A stretch of 64,000 bases of DNA from Brevibacterium yomogidense (GTDB taxonomy: Bacteria; Actinomycetota; Actinomycetes; Actinomycetales; Brevibacteriaceae). A program made the position numbers and the translations under genes. Positions 1 through 9,826 of this stretch are shown here, piece after piece. The stretch spans positions 46,047-110,046 of the forward strand of contig NZ_FWFF01000012.1 in assembly GCF_900163715.1 (NCBI RefSeq). The letters are read 5' to 3'. Positions within the stretch are counted from its first letter, which is position 1, and every line of letters begins with the position of its first letter. The notes beneath the pieces are model-generated. The model was not told where the DNA came from and did not search any database. It saw only the letters and a program-made list of their open reading frames with translations.

Positions 1-447
1 GGCGTTGACCCGGACTCCGTCGGGCATCCGCACATCCACCAGCGGCGAGGAGTCATCCAGACGGCGTCCTCCGGAGGCCGCCAGTCGCACGGCGAGGGCG
101 CGGACGTCCGACTCGGACCCCAGACTCAGCGGCACCTGCTCGAGGCCCGCCCCGAAGTCCGCCCACACGTCGCGGGGCCCGTTGACGAAGACGTCCGTGA
201 CCCTCGGTCGGTCGAGCAGCGGCTGGAGCGGACCCGCGCCCGCCAGCTGCGCGGACAGTCGAGCGACGAGTTCCAGCATCGCACCGGATCCGAGCACCCG
301 CCCCGAGCGGCGCACGGCGGCCGCGACCGCGGAGTCGGTGACGGGTCCCGGGTGGTCGAGCAGGTCATCGCGGATCTCGGCGACGAGAGCGGAGTCGAGC
401 CACCCCGCCTCGCCGGGGGCAGGCGCTCCCTCGATGCGCGCGGTCAT
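1..447 (-). CDS. CpaF/TadA-type secretion ATPase, N-terminal part (runs off the left edge)
   Basis: Partial gene: the first 149 codons are in the window. ATPases of this family power the tad (Flp) pilus or type IV secretion machinery from the cytoplasmic face. The visible part has the typical N-terminal region, with a GPLQPLL stretch followed by VTDVFVNGPRDVWAD around residues 75-95 and VDVRMPDGVRVNA at the cut; the Walker motifs lie outside. The ATG at 447-445 overlaps the TGA of the upstream ssd-like gene (ATGA, 4 bp), so the two are translationally coupled. The ssd-then-cpaF order is the usual start of actinobacterial tad loci. The family assignment is sure; whether a pilus is made cannot be judged here. 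Confidence 0.85.
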   Translation of the reverse strand, partial: MTARIEGAPAPGEAGWLDSALVAEIRDDLLDHPGPVTDSAVAAAVRRSGRVLGSGAMLELVARLSAQLAGAGPLQPLLDRPRVTDVFVNGPRDVWADFGAGLEQVPLSLGSESDVRALAVRLAASGGRRLDDSSPLVDVRMPDGVRVNA

Positions 448-1556
448 CGCAGCCCGGCCGCCATCCGCTCGGCGAGCCCGCCGCCCACCGCAGCCGGGTC
501 TCTCCAGGTCTCCGGCACCTCGTGCGCGGGGAACCACTCCTCGACCAGCGCGGCAGCCGTCGCGGTCAGCGACGACCTGCGGGTCGGCAGCGACTCACCG
601 CGGTCGATGCGGCCCGCGAGCCCCCGCTCCGCCCGCATCCGCGCGGTCAGCGGCAGGCCCACCGCGTCTGCGACCTGCTGGGCGGGGATCCCACCGCGCT
701 CGTCCTCCCGCACGATGAGGCCCACCCCGTGGTGACCGGCTCTCAGTCGTCCCGCGACCTGTGCCGCGCCGACTGCCGCACGGACTCTCGCGGGGACGAC
801 GACCTGCACGTGGTGACAGGAACGCACCACTCCCCCGGCGGCGTGCCGCGGCAGGTCGACGACCACGAAGTCGAACGCCTGCTGTGCCGCGCCCAGCACG
901 GTGTCGAACACGTGGCCGGACGTGTCCGCGGCGTCCGTCCGGTCCCACGACAGCACTGCCAGTCCGGCGACCCGGGGCAGAGCGTCCACCAGGGTCGACG
1001 GTCGCAGACTCCCCTTCGAAGCCGCGAGCGCGGGCCACCGGAGGCCCTCGGTCGTCTCCGCACCGAGCACGAGGTCGATGCCGCCTCCCAGCGGATCCCC
1101 GTCGACGAGCACGGTCCGCAGCCCGATCCGCTGCCCCTCGACCGCCAGCGCCGCCGCGAGCATCGTCGCTCCGGCCCCGCCGCAGCCCGGGACGACGCCC
1201 ACGGTCGTCGCGGGGGCCACCGGCGGCTCCACGGCGGCGATCATGCGCTGGACCAGCCATTCGGCGGCGGCCGGCAGGATCGCCACGTGGTCGGCACCGA
1301 GCCGGGCCGCCGCTGCGAAGGCATCCGCCGAGGTCCGTGAGGCCGTCGACGGGTCCTCCGCGGCGATGAGCACCGTCGGTGCGGAGATCCCGCCGGGCGG
1401 ATCGGAGACGTCCTCGCCCAGGAGGACCAGTGCGGCGTCCTGCCATCCGCCCGTCATCGGTGAGGCGACGGCCAGGGTGACGCCGATGCCGTCTGCCAGC
1501 GCCGCGCACTGATCGATGAGGCTGGGCAGCTGCGTGAGGAGCGCGATCCGAGACAT
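444..1556 (-). CDS. Ssd/CpaE-like MinD-family protein with degenerate P-loop
   Basis: 370-residue member of the septum-site-determining Ssd / CpaE family (Rv3660c-like), thought to position tad pilus machinery or influence septation. A receiver-like N-terminal part is followed from about residue 120 by a MinD/ParA-type nucleotide fold (GVVPGCGGAGATML, then VLVDGDPLGGGIDLVLG). The expected deviant Walker A (KGGxGKT) is replaced by a GCGGAGAT-type loop with no lysine, so ATP binding may be weak or lost. The start was set at MSRIALLTQ rather than 40 codons further upstream, because the extra residues are Arg-rich and unlike the family. The stop overlaps the cpaF start (ATGA). Confidence 0.8.
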   Translation of the reverse strand: MSRIALLTQLPSLIDQCAALADGIGVTLAVASPMTGGWQDAALVLLGEDVSDPPGGISAPTVLIAAEDPSTASRTSADAFAAAARLGADHVAILPAAAEWLVQRMIAAVEPPVAPATTVGVVPGCGGAGATMLAAALAVEGQRIGLRTVLVDGDPLGGGIDLVLGAETTEGLRWPALAASKGSLRPSTLVDALPRVAGLAVLSWDRTDAADTSGHVFDTVLGAAQQAFDFVVVDLPRHAAGGVVRSCHHVQVVVPARVRAAVGAAQVAGRLRAGHHGVGLIVREDERGGIPAQQVADAVGLPLTARMRAERGLAGRIDRGESLPTRRSSLTATAAALVEEWFPAHEVPETWRDPAAVGGGLAERMAAGLR

Positions 1557-1670
1557 GCGCCCACTCTGGGCGAGATCGGGCGCGAGCGGAACCGCGTGCG
1601 CCAACCTGTGGATGACGGAACTTCTCAGCGGCGTCCTGTGACCTCGAGTGCGGTTCCGAAGCCCAGCACA

Positions 1671-1713
1671 ACGCACGCACCCGCCCGGCGAGGTGCCGGA
1701 CGGGTGCGTGCGT
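1671..1713 (-). terminator. Strong hairpin terminator after the YGQ-repeat membrane protein
   Basis: A 13-bp perfect outer stem (1671-1683 with 1701-1713), a single C/A mismatch, then a 5-bp inner stem (1685-1689 with 1695-1699) around a 5-nt loop. It lies 28 bp beyond the stop of the minus-strand gene ending at 1741 and upstream of the ssd-like gene. There is no clear U-tract, as is usual in actinobacteria. Confidence 0.75.
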
Positions 1714-1740
1714 CAGCCGATGGCTGTCAGAGGCCGGCGA

Positions 1741-4467
1741 TCAGCCGCGGATGATGCCCTCGACGTTGTTGAGGTAGCCCTCCTGGCCGTGGGCATCGCG
1801 GACCTTGAAGAACGATCCGTGGTCCTCGAGCGCGAGGAACCATTCGTTCGGCGTGACCGTGAAGACCTCCTGCCCGGTGACGGGATCGACCGCTGGGCGG
1901 GGCTCCGTCACTGCGAACCAGAACATCTGCGACACGACCGGCTTGAACGCCTGGGTCGGCTCTCCCTGCGTCGCATCGTAGGTGGACGCTGCGGCCGCGT
2001 CCTCGGCGGGCGCGTCGCTGTCGCCGCCCATGCGGAACCACTGGGTCGGCTCGTTCTCCGAACCGCCCTGCTCGTCCCCGCGGATGTGTCCGCCTGCAGG
2101 AGCGTCCGCCTGGGCAGACCCTCCCCGGTAGTCGCTGTCCGCTGGTGCGGCCTCGACCGGAATCGCGGTCTCCTCTGCTGCGGCGGCGTCCGCCGCATCG
2201 GGTTCGTGGAGTCCCGCGCCGTCGGCCTCGTGCGTGTCGTTCCCGTGTGCCAGTGCCGCGCCGCCGGCCACAGCGGCGCCGCCCACGGCCGTGCCACCGG
2301 CAGCAGCACCGAACATGGAACCGGAGCGCTCCTGCTCGTCAACTGGTGCGGTGGTACCCGCACCGGCTGACGGATCGGTGTGCTCGGATGTCTGCGCCTC
2401 CGGTGCCCCGTAGTCGGGAGCAGGCGCCTCGGGTGCGACGACAGGCTGATCGTCGGCGGTGTCGGCAGGCTCGTCCGTCCATGCCGACTGCGATGCGACG
2501 AACGGGTGACCCGCCTCAGCGGTCGCGTCCTGGTCTGCCGGAGCGAACTCCGAGCCGGGTGCTGCGTTGTCGGCAGGTGCTCCGTCGAAGGCAGGTGCTG
2601 CGTCCTCAGTCGATGCTGCGTCCTCAGCGGAGACCGCATCGTCAGCGTGCACAGGTCCGTCCGCATGCACGGGCTCGCCGGTGACGAGGGTGTCGTCAGC
2701 CTGCAGCGTGTCCTCGGCCGGTGCCCCTTCGGGCGCTGTCCAGGACTCGTCTGCGGGGGCGGCGTGCTCAGCGTTCAGAGCATCCGCATGAGCGTCCTGT
2801 TCACCGGGGGCCGTCTCCGACTGCGGAGTGGGCTCGGGCTCACCGAACGCTCCTGCACCGAAGGCTCCGGCGGCGAATGCCTGCGTCGGCTCGGACTGGG
2901 CGAATGAGGGCGATGCTGCGCTCTCCGCACCCAGATAGGCCTGCCCGTCGGCTGTGCTCTGATCGGCTTCTGAGCTCTGGCCGTGAGCGTCGAACTGTCC
3001 GTCAGCGGCTGTCGGCTCCGCAGCGGAATGACCACCGAGAGCGTCAGCCTGTGCTGCGCCCTGCTCGGTGCCCGGAGCCGCCTGGCTCTGGAAGTCCTGA
3101 GCCTGGCTCTGCGAGCCGTACGCCTGGTCCTGCGCGCCATAGGGCTGACCCTGCGAACCATATGCCTGGCCCTGCGAGCCGTACTGCTGGGCGGCGGGAT
3201 CGAACGGAACTGCGCCGCTGTACGGCTGCCCCTGCGACCCGTAGGCCTGCCCCTGCGAGCCATACGCCTGACCCTGCGAGCCAAAGGCCTGATGCTGTGA
3301 GCCGGCAGCTCCGTACATGGCGGCACCGCCTGCGGCTGCACCGCCGAGCGCGGCTCCACCGGCGTATCCCATCCCTCCGTGAGGCTGAGAACCGTCCGGG
3401 CGCGAACCGTGAGGCTGTGATCCGTACTGCTGCGCTCCGAACTGCTGTGACCCGTACTGCTGCGGGGCGGCACCCGACGCTGCACGCGCCTTGGGGTGCG
3501 TCTGCGACTCCGGCAGCGTCGTGAACTCGACAGCGAGGAACGGCAGGAACGTGAAGACGCCGAAGAAGAAGGCGATGAGCGCGGCGATGAACACCAGCCA
3601 TGCGCCCACGTGCAGCATCGGCGCACTGGTGAACACATTGATGATGTTCGCGGCGAAGGCCACGGAGGCGAGGACCGACGTCACCTGCGCGATGCTCAGC
3701 GAGCCGAGCCGTGCGGGGAACCCGGAGACGGTCTTGTGGAGGAGTGTGAGCACACCCGCGACGATGAGCGGCAGGATTCCGAGGAACACCATGCCCATGC
3801 CCCAGAACGACCAGGAGAAGACGCTGGACTCCAGGTAGCTCATGCTGAAGGCACCGAAGCGGAAGAACGGCGTCACCATGCCGATGAAGGAGAGCAGAGC
3901 GGCGACCAGGAGCATGAGGTCGCGCAGGCTGAGCGGTCCCAGCAGGCTCCCCGGCCGTGCCGTGGAGCCTGTACCACCGTGCGCATTCTGCATCTGGACG
4001 CCCTGTGGTGCGGAACCATAGGCCGCTGGACCGGAGCCGTACGCACCCGGCATCGATCCATGCTGCTGCGCATAGGGGTCGTACCCCGCACCTGACTGCA
4101 TCGGCTGACCCTGCATCGGCTGCCCCTGCGCGAACTGCTGCCCCTGCGGAGTCGACTGACCCTGAGCAGGCTGGCCCGCAGCGAACTGCTGGCCCTGCGA
4201 GCCGTAGGCCTGCTCGGAGGCACCGTAGGGCGCCTGGCCGTACTGCTGCTGCCCGTGCTGGCCCTGCCCGTACTGCGCCTGACCATACGGCTGCTGTCCA
4301 TACTGCGCCTGGCCGTACTGGTCCTGCCCATACTGCTGCTGGCCGTACTGCTGCTGTGCACCGTAGGCGGGGGCTCCGGCGGAGCCGTACTGCGCGGCAG
4401 GATCCGCGCCGGGCTGGCCCCATTCCTGGTGGCCCGAGCCCTGCGGGGGCTGATAGGGCGTGCTCAT
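1741..4467 (-). CDS. Large four-TM membrane protein with Tyr-Gly-Gln repeat N-terminus and long acidic disordered tail
   Basis: 908 residues, no assigned function. Residues 1-170 are low-complexity, with a run of YGQxQ units at about 41-88 and more Gln/Gly-rich sequence to 165. Four predicted membrane helices follow (about 182-202, 219-243, 257-279, 286-312). Residues 313-840 are disordered: first YGSQGQ repeats, then a strongly acidic Ala/Asp/Glu-rich stretch. The last 60 residues form a compact module ending [15 protein letters not shown], with an SH3-like look. The start was set at MSTPYQPP because GGAAGGAGA-like sequence precedes it (GGAGA about 6 nt upstream); the 30 codons further upstream have no ribosome site. 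A related DUF-type 4-TM core occurs in other actinobacteria, but the repeats suggest a phase-separating or surface-exposed linker (inference). Confidence 0.75.
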   Translation of the reverse strand: MSTPYQPPQGSGHQEWGQPGADPAAQYGSAGAPAYGAQQQYGQQQYGQDQYGQAQYGQQPYGQAQYGQGQHGQQQYGQAPYGASEQAYGSQGQQFAAGQPAQGQSTPQGQQFAQGQPMQGQPMQSGAGYDPYAQQHGSMPGAYGSGPAAYGSAPQGVQMQNAHGGTGSTARPGSLLGPLSLRDLMLLVAALLSFIGMVTPFFRFGAFSMSYLESSVFSWSFWGMGMVFLGILPLIVAGVLTLLHKTVSGFPARLGSLSIAQVTSVLASVAFAANIINVFTSAPMLHVGAWLVFIAALIAFFFGVFTFLPFLAVEFTTLPESQTHPKARAASGAAPQQYGSQQFGAQQYGSQPHGSRPDGSQPHGGMGYAGGAALGGAAAGGAAMYGAAGSQHQAFGSQGQAYGSQGQAYGSQGQPYSGAVPFDPAAQQYGSQGQAYGSQGQPYGAQDQAYGSQSQAQDFQSQAAPGTEQGAAQADALGGHSAAEPTAADGQFDAHGQSSEADQSTADGQAYLGAESAASPSFAQSEPTQAFAAGAFGAGAFGEPEPTPQSETAPGEQDAHADALNAEHAAPADESWTAPEGAPAEDTLQADDTLVTGEPVHADGPVHADDAVSAEDAASTEDAAPAFDGAPADNAAPGSEFAPADQDATAEAGHPFVASQSAWTDEPADTADDQPVVAPEAPAPDYGAPEAQTSEHTDPSAGAGTTAPVDEQERSGSMFGAAAGGTAVGGAAVAGGAALAHGNDTHEADGAGLHEPDAADAAAAEETAIPVEAAPADSDYRGGSAQADAPAGGHIRGDEQGGSENEPTQWFRMGGDSDAPAEDAAAASTYDATQGEPTQAFKPVVSQMFWFAVTEPRPAVDPVTGQEVFTVTPNEWFLALEDHGSFFKVRDAHGQEGYLNNVEGIIRG

Positions 4468-4663
4468 CTCGTCTCCTTCCGAACTCCGTGCGGACAGCAC
4501 GGAATCGGCACTGTCGTGTGCGCTTCCGTCCCCATCATTGCATTGCACCGCTGTCATGCCCCAAGCGCAGCGCGACGATCAGCCGGTTCCCAGCCGGAGG
4601 CCCCCACCACGCCCCGCGCAGGCAACCCCCACGCAACTTCGACCCTGCGGATCGGGCCGCGTG

Positions 4664-4674
4664 CGGTATAGGCT
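4664..4674 (+). promoter_or_regulatory. Candidate -10 box upstream of acs
   Basis: GTATAGGCT contains TAGGCT (4669-4674), a good match to the actinobacterial TANNNT -10. No convincing -35 is present at 16-18 bp. It leaves a leader of about 60 nt before the acs start. I saw no clean TGTGA-N6-TCACA Crp site nearby. Confidence 0.35.
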
Positions 4675-4739
4675 CGGATCCCGGAGTCAGCGATGACTAC
4701 TCGCGGCTGACCATCGACGATGCTGGGAAGGACGAACAG

Positions 4740-6671
4740 ATGACTGATCACACGCATTCGACGACGTACGCGCCCCCGGAGGAGTTCGCCGCACAGGCGA
4801 ACGTGACCGCCGCGGAATACGCGCGCGCCGACGAGGACCGCCTGGGGTTCTGGGCGGACAAGGCCCGATCGCTCCTCGACTGGGAGACCGATTTCACGGA
4901 GACCCTCGACTGGACGAACCCGCCGTTCGCCCGCTGGTTCTCCGACGGCCGTCTCAACGTCGCCGCCAACTGCCTGGACCGCCATGTGGAGGCAGGGAAC
5001 GGTGACCGCGTCGCCATCCACTTCGAGGGCGAGCCCGGCGACACCCGCAGCATCACCTACGCGGAGCTCACGACCGAGGTGAAGAAGGCGGCCAACGCGC
5101 TGACCTCGCTGGGTGTCACGCAGGGCGACCGCGTCGCGATCTACATGCCCATGATCCCGGAGACCGTCATCGCGATGCTGGCCTGCGCCCGTCTGGGCGC
5201 CCCGCATTCCGTGGTGTTCGGCGGATTCTCCTCCGATGCGCTCCACTCCCGCATCCTCGACGCCGAGGCCCGGGTCGTCATCACGGCCGACGGCGGCTTC
5301 CGGCGCGGCAAGCCCTCAAGCCTCAAGCCGGCCGTCGACGCAGCGATCGAGAAGGGCGGCACCCCCGTCGAGCACGTGGTCGTCGTTGAGCGCACGGGCG
5401 AGGACGTCGACTGGTTCGACGACCGCGACGTCGCGTGGTCGGACCTCGTGGGCAAGCAGTCGGAGGAGCACACGGCAGAGGCGTTCGAGGCGGAGAACCC
5501 CCTCTACGTCCTCTACACATCCGGCACCACGGGCAAGCCCAAGGGGATCCTCCACACCTCCGGCGGCTATCTCACACAGGCCACGTACTCCGTCTTCGCG
5601 ACGTTCGACCTCAAGCCGGAGACGGACGTCTTCTGGTGCACGGCGGACGTCGGCTGGGTCACCGGCCACACCTTCATCGTCTACGGACCGCTGTCCGCCG
5701 GCGCGACCCAGGTGATCTACGAGGGCACCCCCGACACGCCGGACAAGGGCCGCTGGTGGGACGTCGTCCAGAAGTACGGCGTGACGATCCTCTACACCGC
5801 GCCCACGGCGATCCGCACCTGCATGAAGTGGGGCGACGAGATCCCCGGCCAGTACGACCTCTCCTCCCTGCGCCTGCTGGGAAGCGTGGGCGAGCCCATC
5901 AACCCCGAGGCGTGGTCCTGGTACCGCAGTGTGATCGGCGGGGATCGCTGCCCCGTCGTCGACACGTGGTGGCAGACGGAGACCGGGGCGCACATGATCG
6001 CACCCATGCCGGGCGCGATGGAGACGAAGCCGGGCTCCTCGCAGCGACCGCTGCCGGGGATCTCCGTCAGGGTCGTCGACGACGAGGGCAATGAGCTGAA
6101 GAACGGCGAACCGGGACTCCTGGTAATCGACGAGCCGTGGCCCGCGATGCTGCGCGGCGTCTACGGCGATCCCGAACGCTTCAAGGACACCTACTGGTCC
6201 CGCTTCGACGGCATCTACTTCGCCGGTGACGGCGCGAAGTACGACGAGGACGGGGACATCTGGTTCCTGGGCCGCGTCGACGACGTCATGAACGTGTCCG
6301 GGCACCGGCTGTCGACCACGGAGATCGAATCGTCACTCGTCGCCCACGACATCGTCGCCGAGGCCGCCGTCGTCGGCGCTGAGGACGAGACGTCCGGACA
6401 GGCCGTCGTCGCCTTCGCGATCCTGCGCGGCGGCATCGAGCGGACGGACGACATGGAGGAGAGGCTGCGGGCCCACGTCGCCTCGGACATCGGACCGATC
6501 GCCAAGCCCAAGCGCGTCCACATCGTCGATGAGCTGCCCAAGACGCGGTCCGGCAAGATCGTCCGCCGGCTGCTCAAGGGACTGGCGGAGGACAAGGGTG
6601 TGGGCGACGCGTCCACGCTCGCGGACGCCTCCGTCATGGACGTCATCTCGAAGCAGGTGCAGGGGTCCTGA
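4740..6671 (+). CDS. acs: Acetyl-coenzyme A synthetase (AMP-forming)
   Basis: 643 residues, close to the usual 650. Activates acetate to acetyl-CoA via acetyl-AMP in the cytoplasm. The adenylate-forming signature [11 protein letters not shown] starts at residue 259; [21 protein letters not shown] and the [23 protein letters not shown] block follow. The C-terminal [11 protein letters not shown] carries Lys606, the lysine that protein acetyltransferases modify to switch Acs off in other bacteria. The ATG was chosen because GGAAGGA sits 8-9 nt upstream and the N-terminus aligns with the family; in-frame sequence further upstream is antisense to the neighbouring membrane gene. Single-gene unit, divergent from the YGQ-repeat protein. 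Confidence 0.97.
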   Translation: MTDHTHSTTYAPPEEFAAQANVTAAEYARADEDRLGFWADKARSLLDWETDFTETLDWTNPPFARWFSDGRLNVAANCLDRHVEAGNGDRVAIHFEGEPGDTRSITYAELTTEVKKAANALTSLGVTQGDRVAIYMPMIPETVIAMLACARLGAPHSVVFGGFSSDALHSRILDAEARVVITADGGFRRGKPSSLKPAVDAAIEKGGTPVEHVVVVERTGEDVDWFDDRDVAWSDLVGKQSEEHTAEAFEAENPLYVLYTSGTTGKPKGILHTSGGYLTQATYSVFATFDLKPETDVFWCTADVGWVTGHTFIVYGPLSAGATQVIYEGTPDTPDKGRWWDVVQKYGVTILYTAPTAIRTCMKWGDEIPGQYDLSSLRLLGSVGEPINPEAWSWYRSVIGGDRCPVVDTWWQTETGAHMIAPMPGAMETKPGSSQRPLPGISVRVVDDEGNELKNGEPGLLVIDEPWPAMLRGVYGDPERFKDTYWSRFDGIYFAGDGAKYDEDGDIWFLGRVDDVMNVSGHRLSTTEIESSLVAHDIVAEAAVVGAEDETSGQAVVAFAILRGGIERTDDMEERLRAHVASDIGPIAKPKRVHIVDELPKTRSGKIVRRLLKGLAEDKGVGDASTLADASVMDVISKQVQGS

Positions 6672-6805
6672 AGCAGCCCCGAAGCACCCGCTGGAGCCCT
6701 CTGCTGAGGTGCCTGCCGGGCGCGTCGTGGTCAGGCACGCTCAGCAGGCATTAAAGTGGGGATCAGCTGCACGCCCTCGACAGCCGCGAACACTGAAGGA
6801 GCCTC

Positions 6806-7213
6806 ATGTCGGAACGGTCCATCTCCAAGCTGGTCAAGGACATCGGCGCAGATGCGCAGGCCCTTGCTCAGGAGGAAGCTGCGCTCGCGAAGTCCGAAGC
6901 CCTTGATGGTGCGAAGAACCTCGGCATCGGGGCGGGTCTGGCGATCGGCGCCCTCTTCCTCCTCTTCCTGTCGTCGTTCATGGCGATGTTCACCGTCGCG
7001 TCGGCCCTCCACGAAGGACTGGGCTGGGCGTGGTGGCTGAGCTTCCTCGTCGTCTTCGGCGCACTGGTGCTCATCGCCCTCATCCTCGTCGCGGTGGCCC
7101 TGCCCCTGTTCAAGAAGGGCAATCCGACACCCGCCAGCGCGATCGCGTCGGGCAAGTCGGTCGTCACTGCGGTCAAGCGGGCGCTGTCGAACCCGGGCGG
7201 TCCACGCTACTGA
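6806..7213 (+). CDS. Phage-holin-like superfamily membrane protein (DUF1469 / Rv3669-like)
   Basis: 135 residues. An amphipathic N-terminus (LVKDIGADAQALAQEEAALAKSEA, an EExxLAKxE heptad-like region typical of the family) precedes two long membrane helices at about 41-66 and 74-100, then a basic Lys/Arg tail. The family (Pfam Phage_holin_3_6) is a widespread actinobacterial membrane protein between acs and the nudix/nth genes; despite the name it is not a phage gene here and its role is unknown. GAAGGAG lies 5 nt before the ATG. Confidence 0.85.
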   Translation: MSERSISKLVKDIGADAQALAQEEAALAKSEALDGAKNLGIGAGLAIGALFLLFLSSFMAMFTVASALHEGLGWAWWLSFLVVFGALVLIALILVAVALPLFKKGNPTPASAIASGKSVVTAVKRALSNPGGPRY

Positions 7214-7237
7214 GCACAGCGACTGCACTGAGTGCAT

Positions 7238-7271
7238 GAGGGGCCCAGCAGGTCATCCTGCTGAGCCCCTC
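7238..7271. terminator. Bidirectional hairpin terminator
   Basis: Stem of 15 positions (7238-7252 with 7257-7271; one C/A mismatch) around the loop TCAT, sitting exactly between the convergent holin-like gene (stop 7213) and nudix gene (stop 7297). Confidence 0.85.
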
Positions 7272-7296
7272 TCCTGCGCTCAGACGTCCACTTCCC

Positions 7297-8019
7297 TCAG
7301 AAGTCCACGTGGATCGTCCGTTCGCGGTCCCATTCGCGCGCCCAGCCCAGCGTCTCGAGCGACCAGTCGAGCAGCCCCGCGGTGAAGCCCCACGGCCGCA
7401 TGATGCCCAGGTCGAAGACGGGGGTGGAGAACGGCCGGTCCGCGGGGCTGAACGTCCCCCTGTTGCCCGGAGCGACGAGGTCCGCGATCGCGACACGTGC
7501 GACCAGCGCGGATTCCGCCTGGTCCACAGCAGCGACGGACGTCGGCTCCCGCCACCAGCCCACGACGGGGGTGACGTCGAAGCGGCTCGGCGGCACGTAG
7601 AGCGGCTCGAGAGTCCCGACCACGTCGACGCCCGCGGGATCGAGCCCCGTCTCCTCCTCTGCCTCGCGCAGTGCGGTGAAGGCAGCCGATCCGTCGCCTG
7701 CGTCCCTGGCCCCGCCGGGGAACGCCGGCTGCCCTGCATGGTTGCGCAGCGTCGAGGCCCGCTGCAGGAGCACGATGTCGACATCGGAAACGCCGAGGTC
7801 GTCGAGGCGCTCGAGCTCATCCCGCCCGGCCGCGGTGCGCGGCTGCGTCCCGTGCCCGAACAGCATGAGGACGGATGCGTCCCGGACGTTCATCCCCTCG
7901 GGGGCTGCGGGGCGGCGCATCCAGGAGTGCGGGGCCTCGGCCTCGAGCAGACCCTCCAGCGCTTCTCTCAGGTCCGCCCTTCCGTCCGCCGTCCGCTCAA
8001 CCGAACCCGTGCCGGTCAT
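7297..8019 (-). CDS. CoA pyrophosphatase, Nudix family
   Basis: 240 residues. Hydrolyses CoA and derivatives to 3',5'-ADP and phosphopantetheine in the cytoplasm (family function). It shows the CoA-specific UPF0035 signature LLQRASTLRNHAGQPAFPGG followed directly by the Nudix box ending ALREAEEETGL at about residues 104-125. The ATG overlaps the nth stop (ATGA, 8016-8019), so it is translationally coupled to endonuclease III, the same pairing as in mycobacteria (Rv3672c/Rv3674c). Confidence 0.9.
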   Translation of the reverse strand: MTGTGSVERTADGRADLREALEGLLEAEAPHSWMRRPAAPEGMNVRDASVLMLFGHGTQPRTAAGRDELERLDDLGVSDVDIVLLQRASTLRNHAGQPAFPGGARDAGDGSAAFTALREAEEETGLDPAGVDVVGTLEPLYVPPSRFDVTPVVGWWREPTSVAAVDQAESALVARVAIADLVAPGNRGTFSPADRPFSTPVFDLGIMRPWGFTAGLLDWSLETLGWAREWDRERTIHVDF

Positions 8020-8909
8020 CGTGTGTCCTCTTCGTTCGTCCGTGCGTTCCCGCTCACTGAGCCGTCCGCCCTCGTCGGTGCATCAGTCCTCGCCGGCCCA
8101 TCGGCCTTCGTCGAACCGTGAGCCCTCCCCGAGTCAACGCGCGATCCTCCGTCGGTCTTCCCTCCGGCCCCAGCATCCTCCGCCAGTTCGAACCGCAGGA
8201 GCTTCCGCGCCTTCCGCTCATCGAGCTCACCGGTGCCGAACGCGGGGCAGAGTGCACTGATCGGGCACGCTCCGCACGCAGGTGTCCGGGCGTGGCAGAT
8301 GCGTCTGCCGTGCCAGATCACCCGGTGGGACAGCATCGTCCAGTCCTTGCGGGGGAAGAGCGCGGCGACGTCCTTCTCGATGCGGTCCGCAGTGTCCGAA
8401 TCCGTCCACAGGAACCTCTGGGCCAGGCGGGCGAAGTGGGTGTCGATCGTGAGGCCGGGGACGTCGAACACATTGCCGAGCACCACGTTCGCCGTCTTCC
8501 TCCCGACGCCCGGCAGGGTCACGAGCTGCTCGAGGGAGTTCGGCACCTCGCCGCCGAACTCGTCGACGAGCGACTGGGCCAGTCCCACGATGCTGCGCGC
8601 CTTCGCGCGGTAGAAGCCCGTGGGCCTGATGATCTCCTCGACGTCCTCCCGCGTGGCTGCGGCCAGCGCACCGGCATCCGGGTACGCGGCGAACAGCGCC
8701 GGAGTCACGGAATTCACGCGGACGTCCGTGGTCTGCGCGGACAGCACCGTGGCGACCAGCAGTTCGAACGCGTCGCGGTGGTCCAGCTCCGCATGCGCGG
8801 TCGGATAGGTGTCCGCAAGGATGCGGTGGATCTTCCTGGCTCGGCGTGTGCGCCCCAGCGGAGTCTCCTCGAGGAAGCGCCGCCTGCTCTTCTCAGCGAC
8901 TGACAGCAC
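8016..8909 (-). CDS. nth: Endonuclease III (DNA glycosylase/AP lyase) with low-complexity C-terminal tail
   Basis: 297 residues. Base-excision repair enzyme that removes oxidised pyrimidines. Helix-hairpin-helix LPGVGRKTANVV carries the catalytic Lys138; the catalytic Asp is Asp156 in LTIDTHFARL. The [4Fe-4S] cluster ligands are Cys205, Cys212, Cys215 and Cys221 (C-X6-C-X2-C-X5-C). After about residue 245 there is an extra 50-residue hydrophilic tail built from degenerate ADG/TDG repeats that the family does not have; it is probably a disordered extension. The GTG start at 8909 is favoured because a TAGGAT -10 box lies 6 nt upstream (leaderless). Confidence 0.95.
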   Translation of the reverse strand: MLSVAEKSRRRFLEETPLGRTRRARKIHRILADTYPTAHAELDHRDAFELLVATVLSAQTTDVRVNSVTPALFAAYPDAGALAAATREDVEEIIRPTGFYRAKARSIVGLAQSLVDEFGGEVPNSLEQLVTLPGVGRKTANVVLGNVFDVPGLTIDTHFARLAQRFLWTDSDTADRIEKDVAALFPRKDWTMLSHRVIWHGRRICHARTPACGACPISALCPAFGTGELDERKARKLLRFELAEDAGAGGKTDGGSRVDSGRAHGSTKADGPARTDAPTRADGSVSGNARTNEEDTR

Positions 8910-8915
8910 CGCACC

Positions 8916-8921
8916 ATCCTA
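8916..8921 (-). promoter_or_regulatory. -10 box of the nth-nudix operon (leaderless)
   Basis: TAGGAT on the minus strand, separated from the GTG start of nth by 6 nt. That places the expected transcription start on the start codon itself. Confidence 0.5.
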
Positions 8922-9041
8922 TCGGTGCCCTGTGCGGCCGTTCGCGGCGCTCATACCAGGATCAGCGGCGTGAACTGTGGGCAGGAGCACCGGCGTGAGG
9001 GTAGATTGAGCCGCAGACGTGAACCGATCAGGAGGAACCAA

Positions 9042-9719
9042 GTGGACATCGAAGTCGTACGCAGGGCCGCGCTCTTCGCCGGGCTCGACGACGAAGCGAC
9101 CAGTGCGCTGCTCAAATACATGAAGCCGCGCAGCGTCCGACGCGGGACTGTGCTCTTCCGCGAGGGCGATGCGGGCGATGAGCTGTACATCGTCGCGACC
9201 GGCAAGCTCAAGGTCGGACGCGAATCGTCCGACGGTCGTGAGAACCTCCTGTCGGTCGTCGGACCCAGCGAGATCATCGGCGAGCTGTCGCTGTTCGATC
9301 CGGGCCCGCGCTCCTCCAACGTGACCGCCGTGTCGCAGACGGAGCTGCTGAGCCTCCGTCACGAGGACCTCACCTCGTGGCTCGAGGAGCGCCCCAAGGC
9401 CGCCATGAACCTGCTGCGGGCTCTGGCGATCCGTCTGCGCCGCACGAACGACACGGTGGGCGACCTGGTCTTCCAGGACGTCCCCGGCCGTGTCGCGAAG
9501 GCTCTGCTGGATCTTGCGGACCGCTTCGGCCAGCCCACGCAGGACGGCACCCACGTCGCCCACGACCTCACGCAGGAGGAGTTGGCCCAGCTGGTCGGCG
9601 CGTCCCGCGAGACGGTCAACAAGGCCCTCGCCGACTTCGCGCAGCGCGGGTGGCTGCGCCTGGAGGCTCGCGCCGTCGTCCTCCTGGACGTCGATCGCCT
9701 GCGCCACCGCGCCGCCTGA
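9042..9719 (+). CDS. crp: Crp/Fnr-family cAMP receptor-like transcription regulator (GlxR/Crp)
   Basis: 225 residues, typical for Rv3676/GlxR orthologues, global regulators of carbon metabolism that bind cAMP. Cyclic-nucleotide domain at about 10-125, with FREGDAGDELYIVATGKLKVG and the phosphate-binding cassette region IIGELSLFDPGPRSS; C-terminal winged helix LTQEELAQLVGASRETVNKAL at about 172-195 for DNA recognition. The GTG start was chosen because AGGAGG lies 6 nt upstream; a longer frame upstream lacks a site. It faces away from nth and is followed by a strong terminator. A -10-like TAGATT is at 9002-9007. Confidence 0.95.
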   Translation: MDIEVVRRAALFAGLDDEATSALLKYMKPRSVRRGTVLFREGDAGDELYIVATGKLKVGRESSDGRENLLSVVGPSEIIGELSLFDPGPRSSNVTAVSQTELLSLRHEDLTSWLEERPKAAMNLLRALAIRLRRTNDTVGDLVFQDVPGRVAKALLDLADRFGQPTQDGTHVAHDLTQEELAQLVGASRETVNKALADFAQRGWLRLEARAVVLLDVDRLRHRAA

Positions 9720-9745
9720 CACCGCTGGCAGCGCCGGCACAGACG

Positions 9746-9784
9746 CCGAGGCCGTGGTCACCCTTCCGGTGACCACGGCCTCGG
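9746..9784. terminator. Strong bidirectional terminator after crp
   Basis: Perfect 17-bp inverted repeat (9746-9762 with 9768-9784) around a 5-nt loop CTTCC, between the convergent crp and MBL-hydrolase genes. Confidence 0.9.
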
Positions 9785-9826
9785 TGTCTGTCGCTGTGCT
9801 CATGCCTGCGCGTGAGACTGAGCGGC

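Noticed and set aside
3957..4739. In-frame 261-codon extension upstream of acs
   Set aside because: It is antisense to the repeat-rich membrane protein gene, has no ribosome site and does not match Acs N-termini; the ATG at 4740 has a good site.
4468..4739. Crp/GlxR site controlling acs
   Set aside because: No TGTGA-N6-TCACA match with acceptable arms was found in the region.
6806..7213. Prophage holin
   Set aside because: No other phage genes nearby; the family is a chromosomal actinobacterial membrane protein in conserved context.
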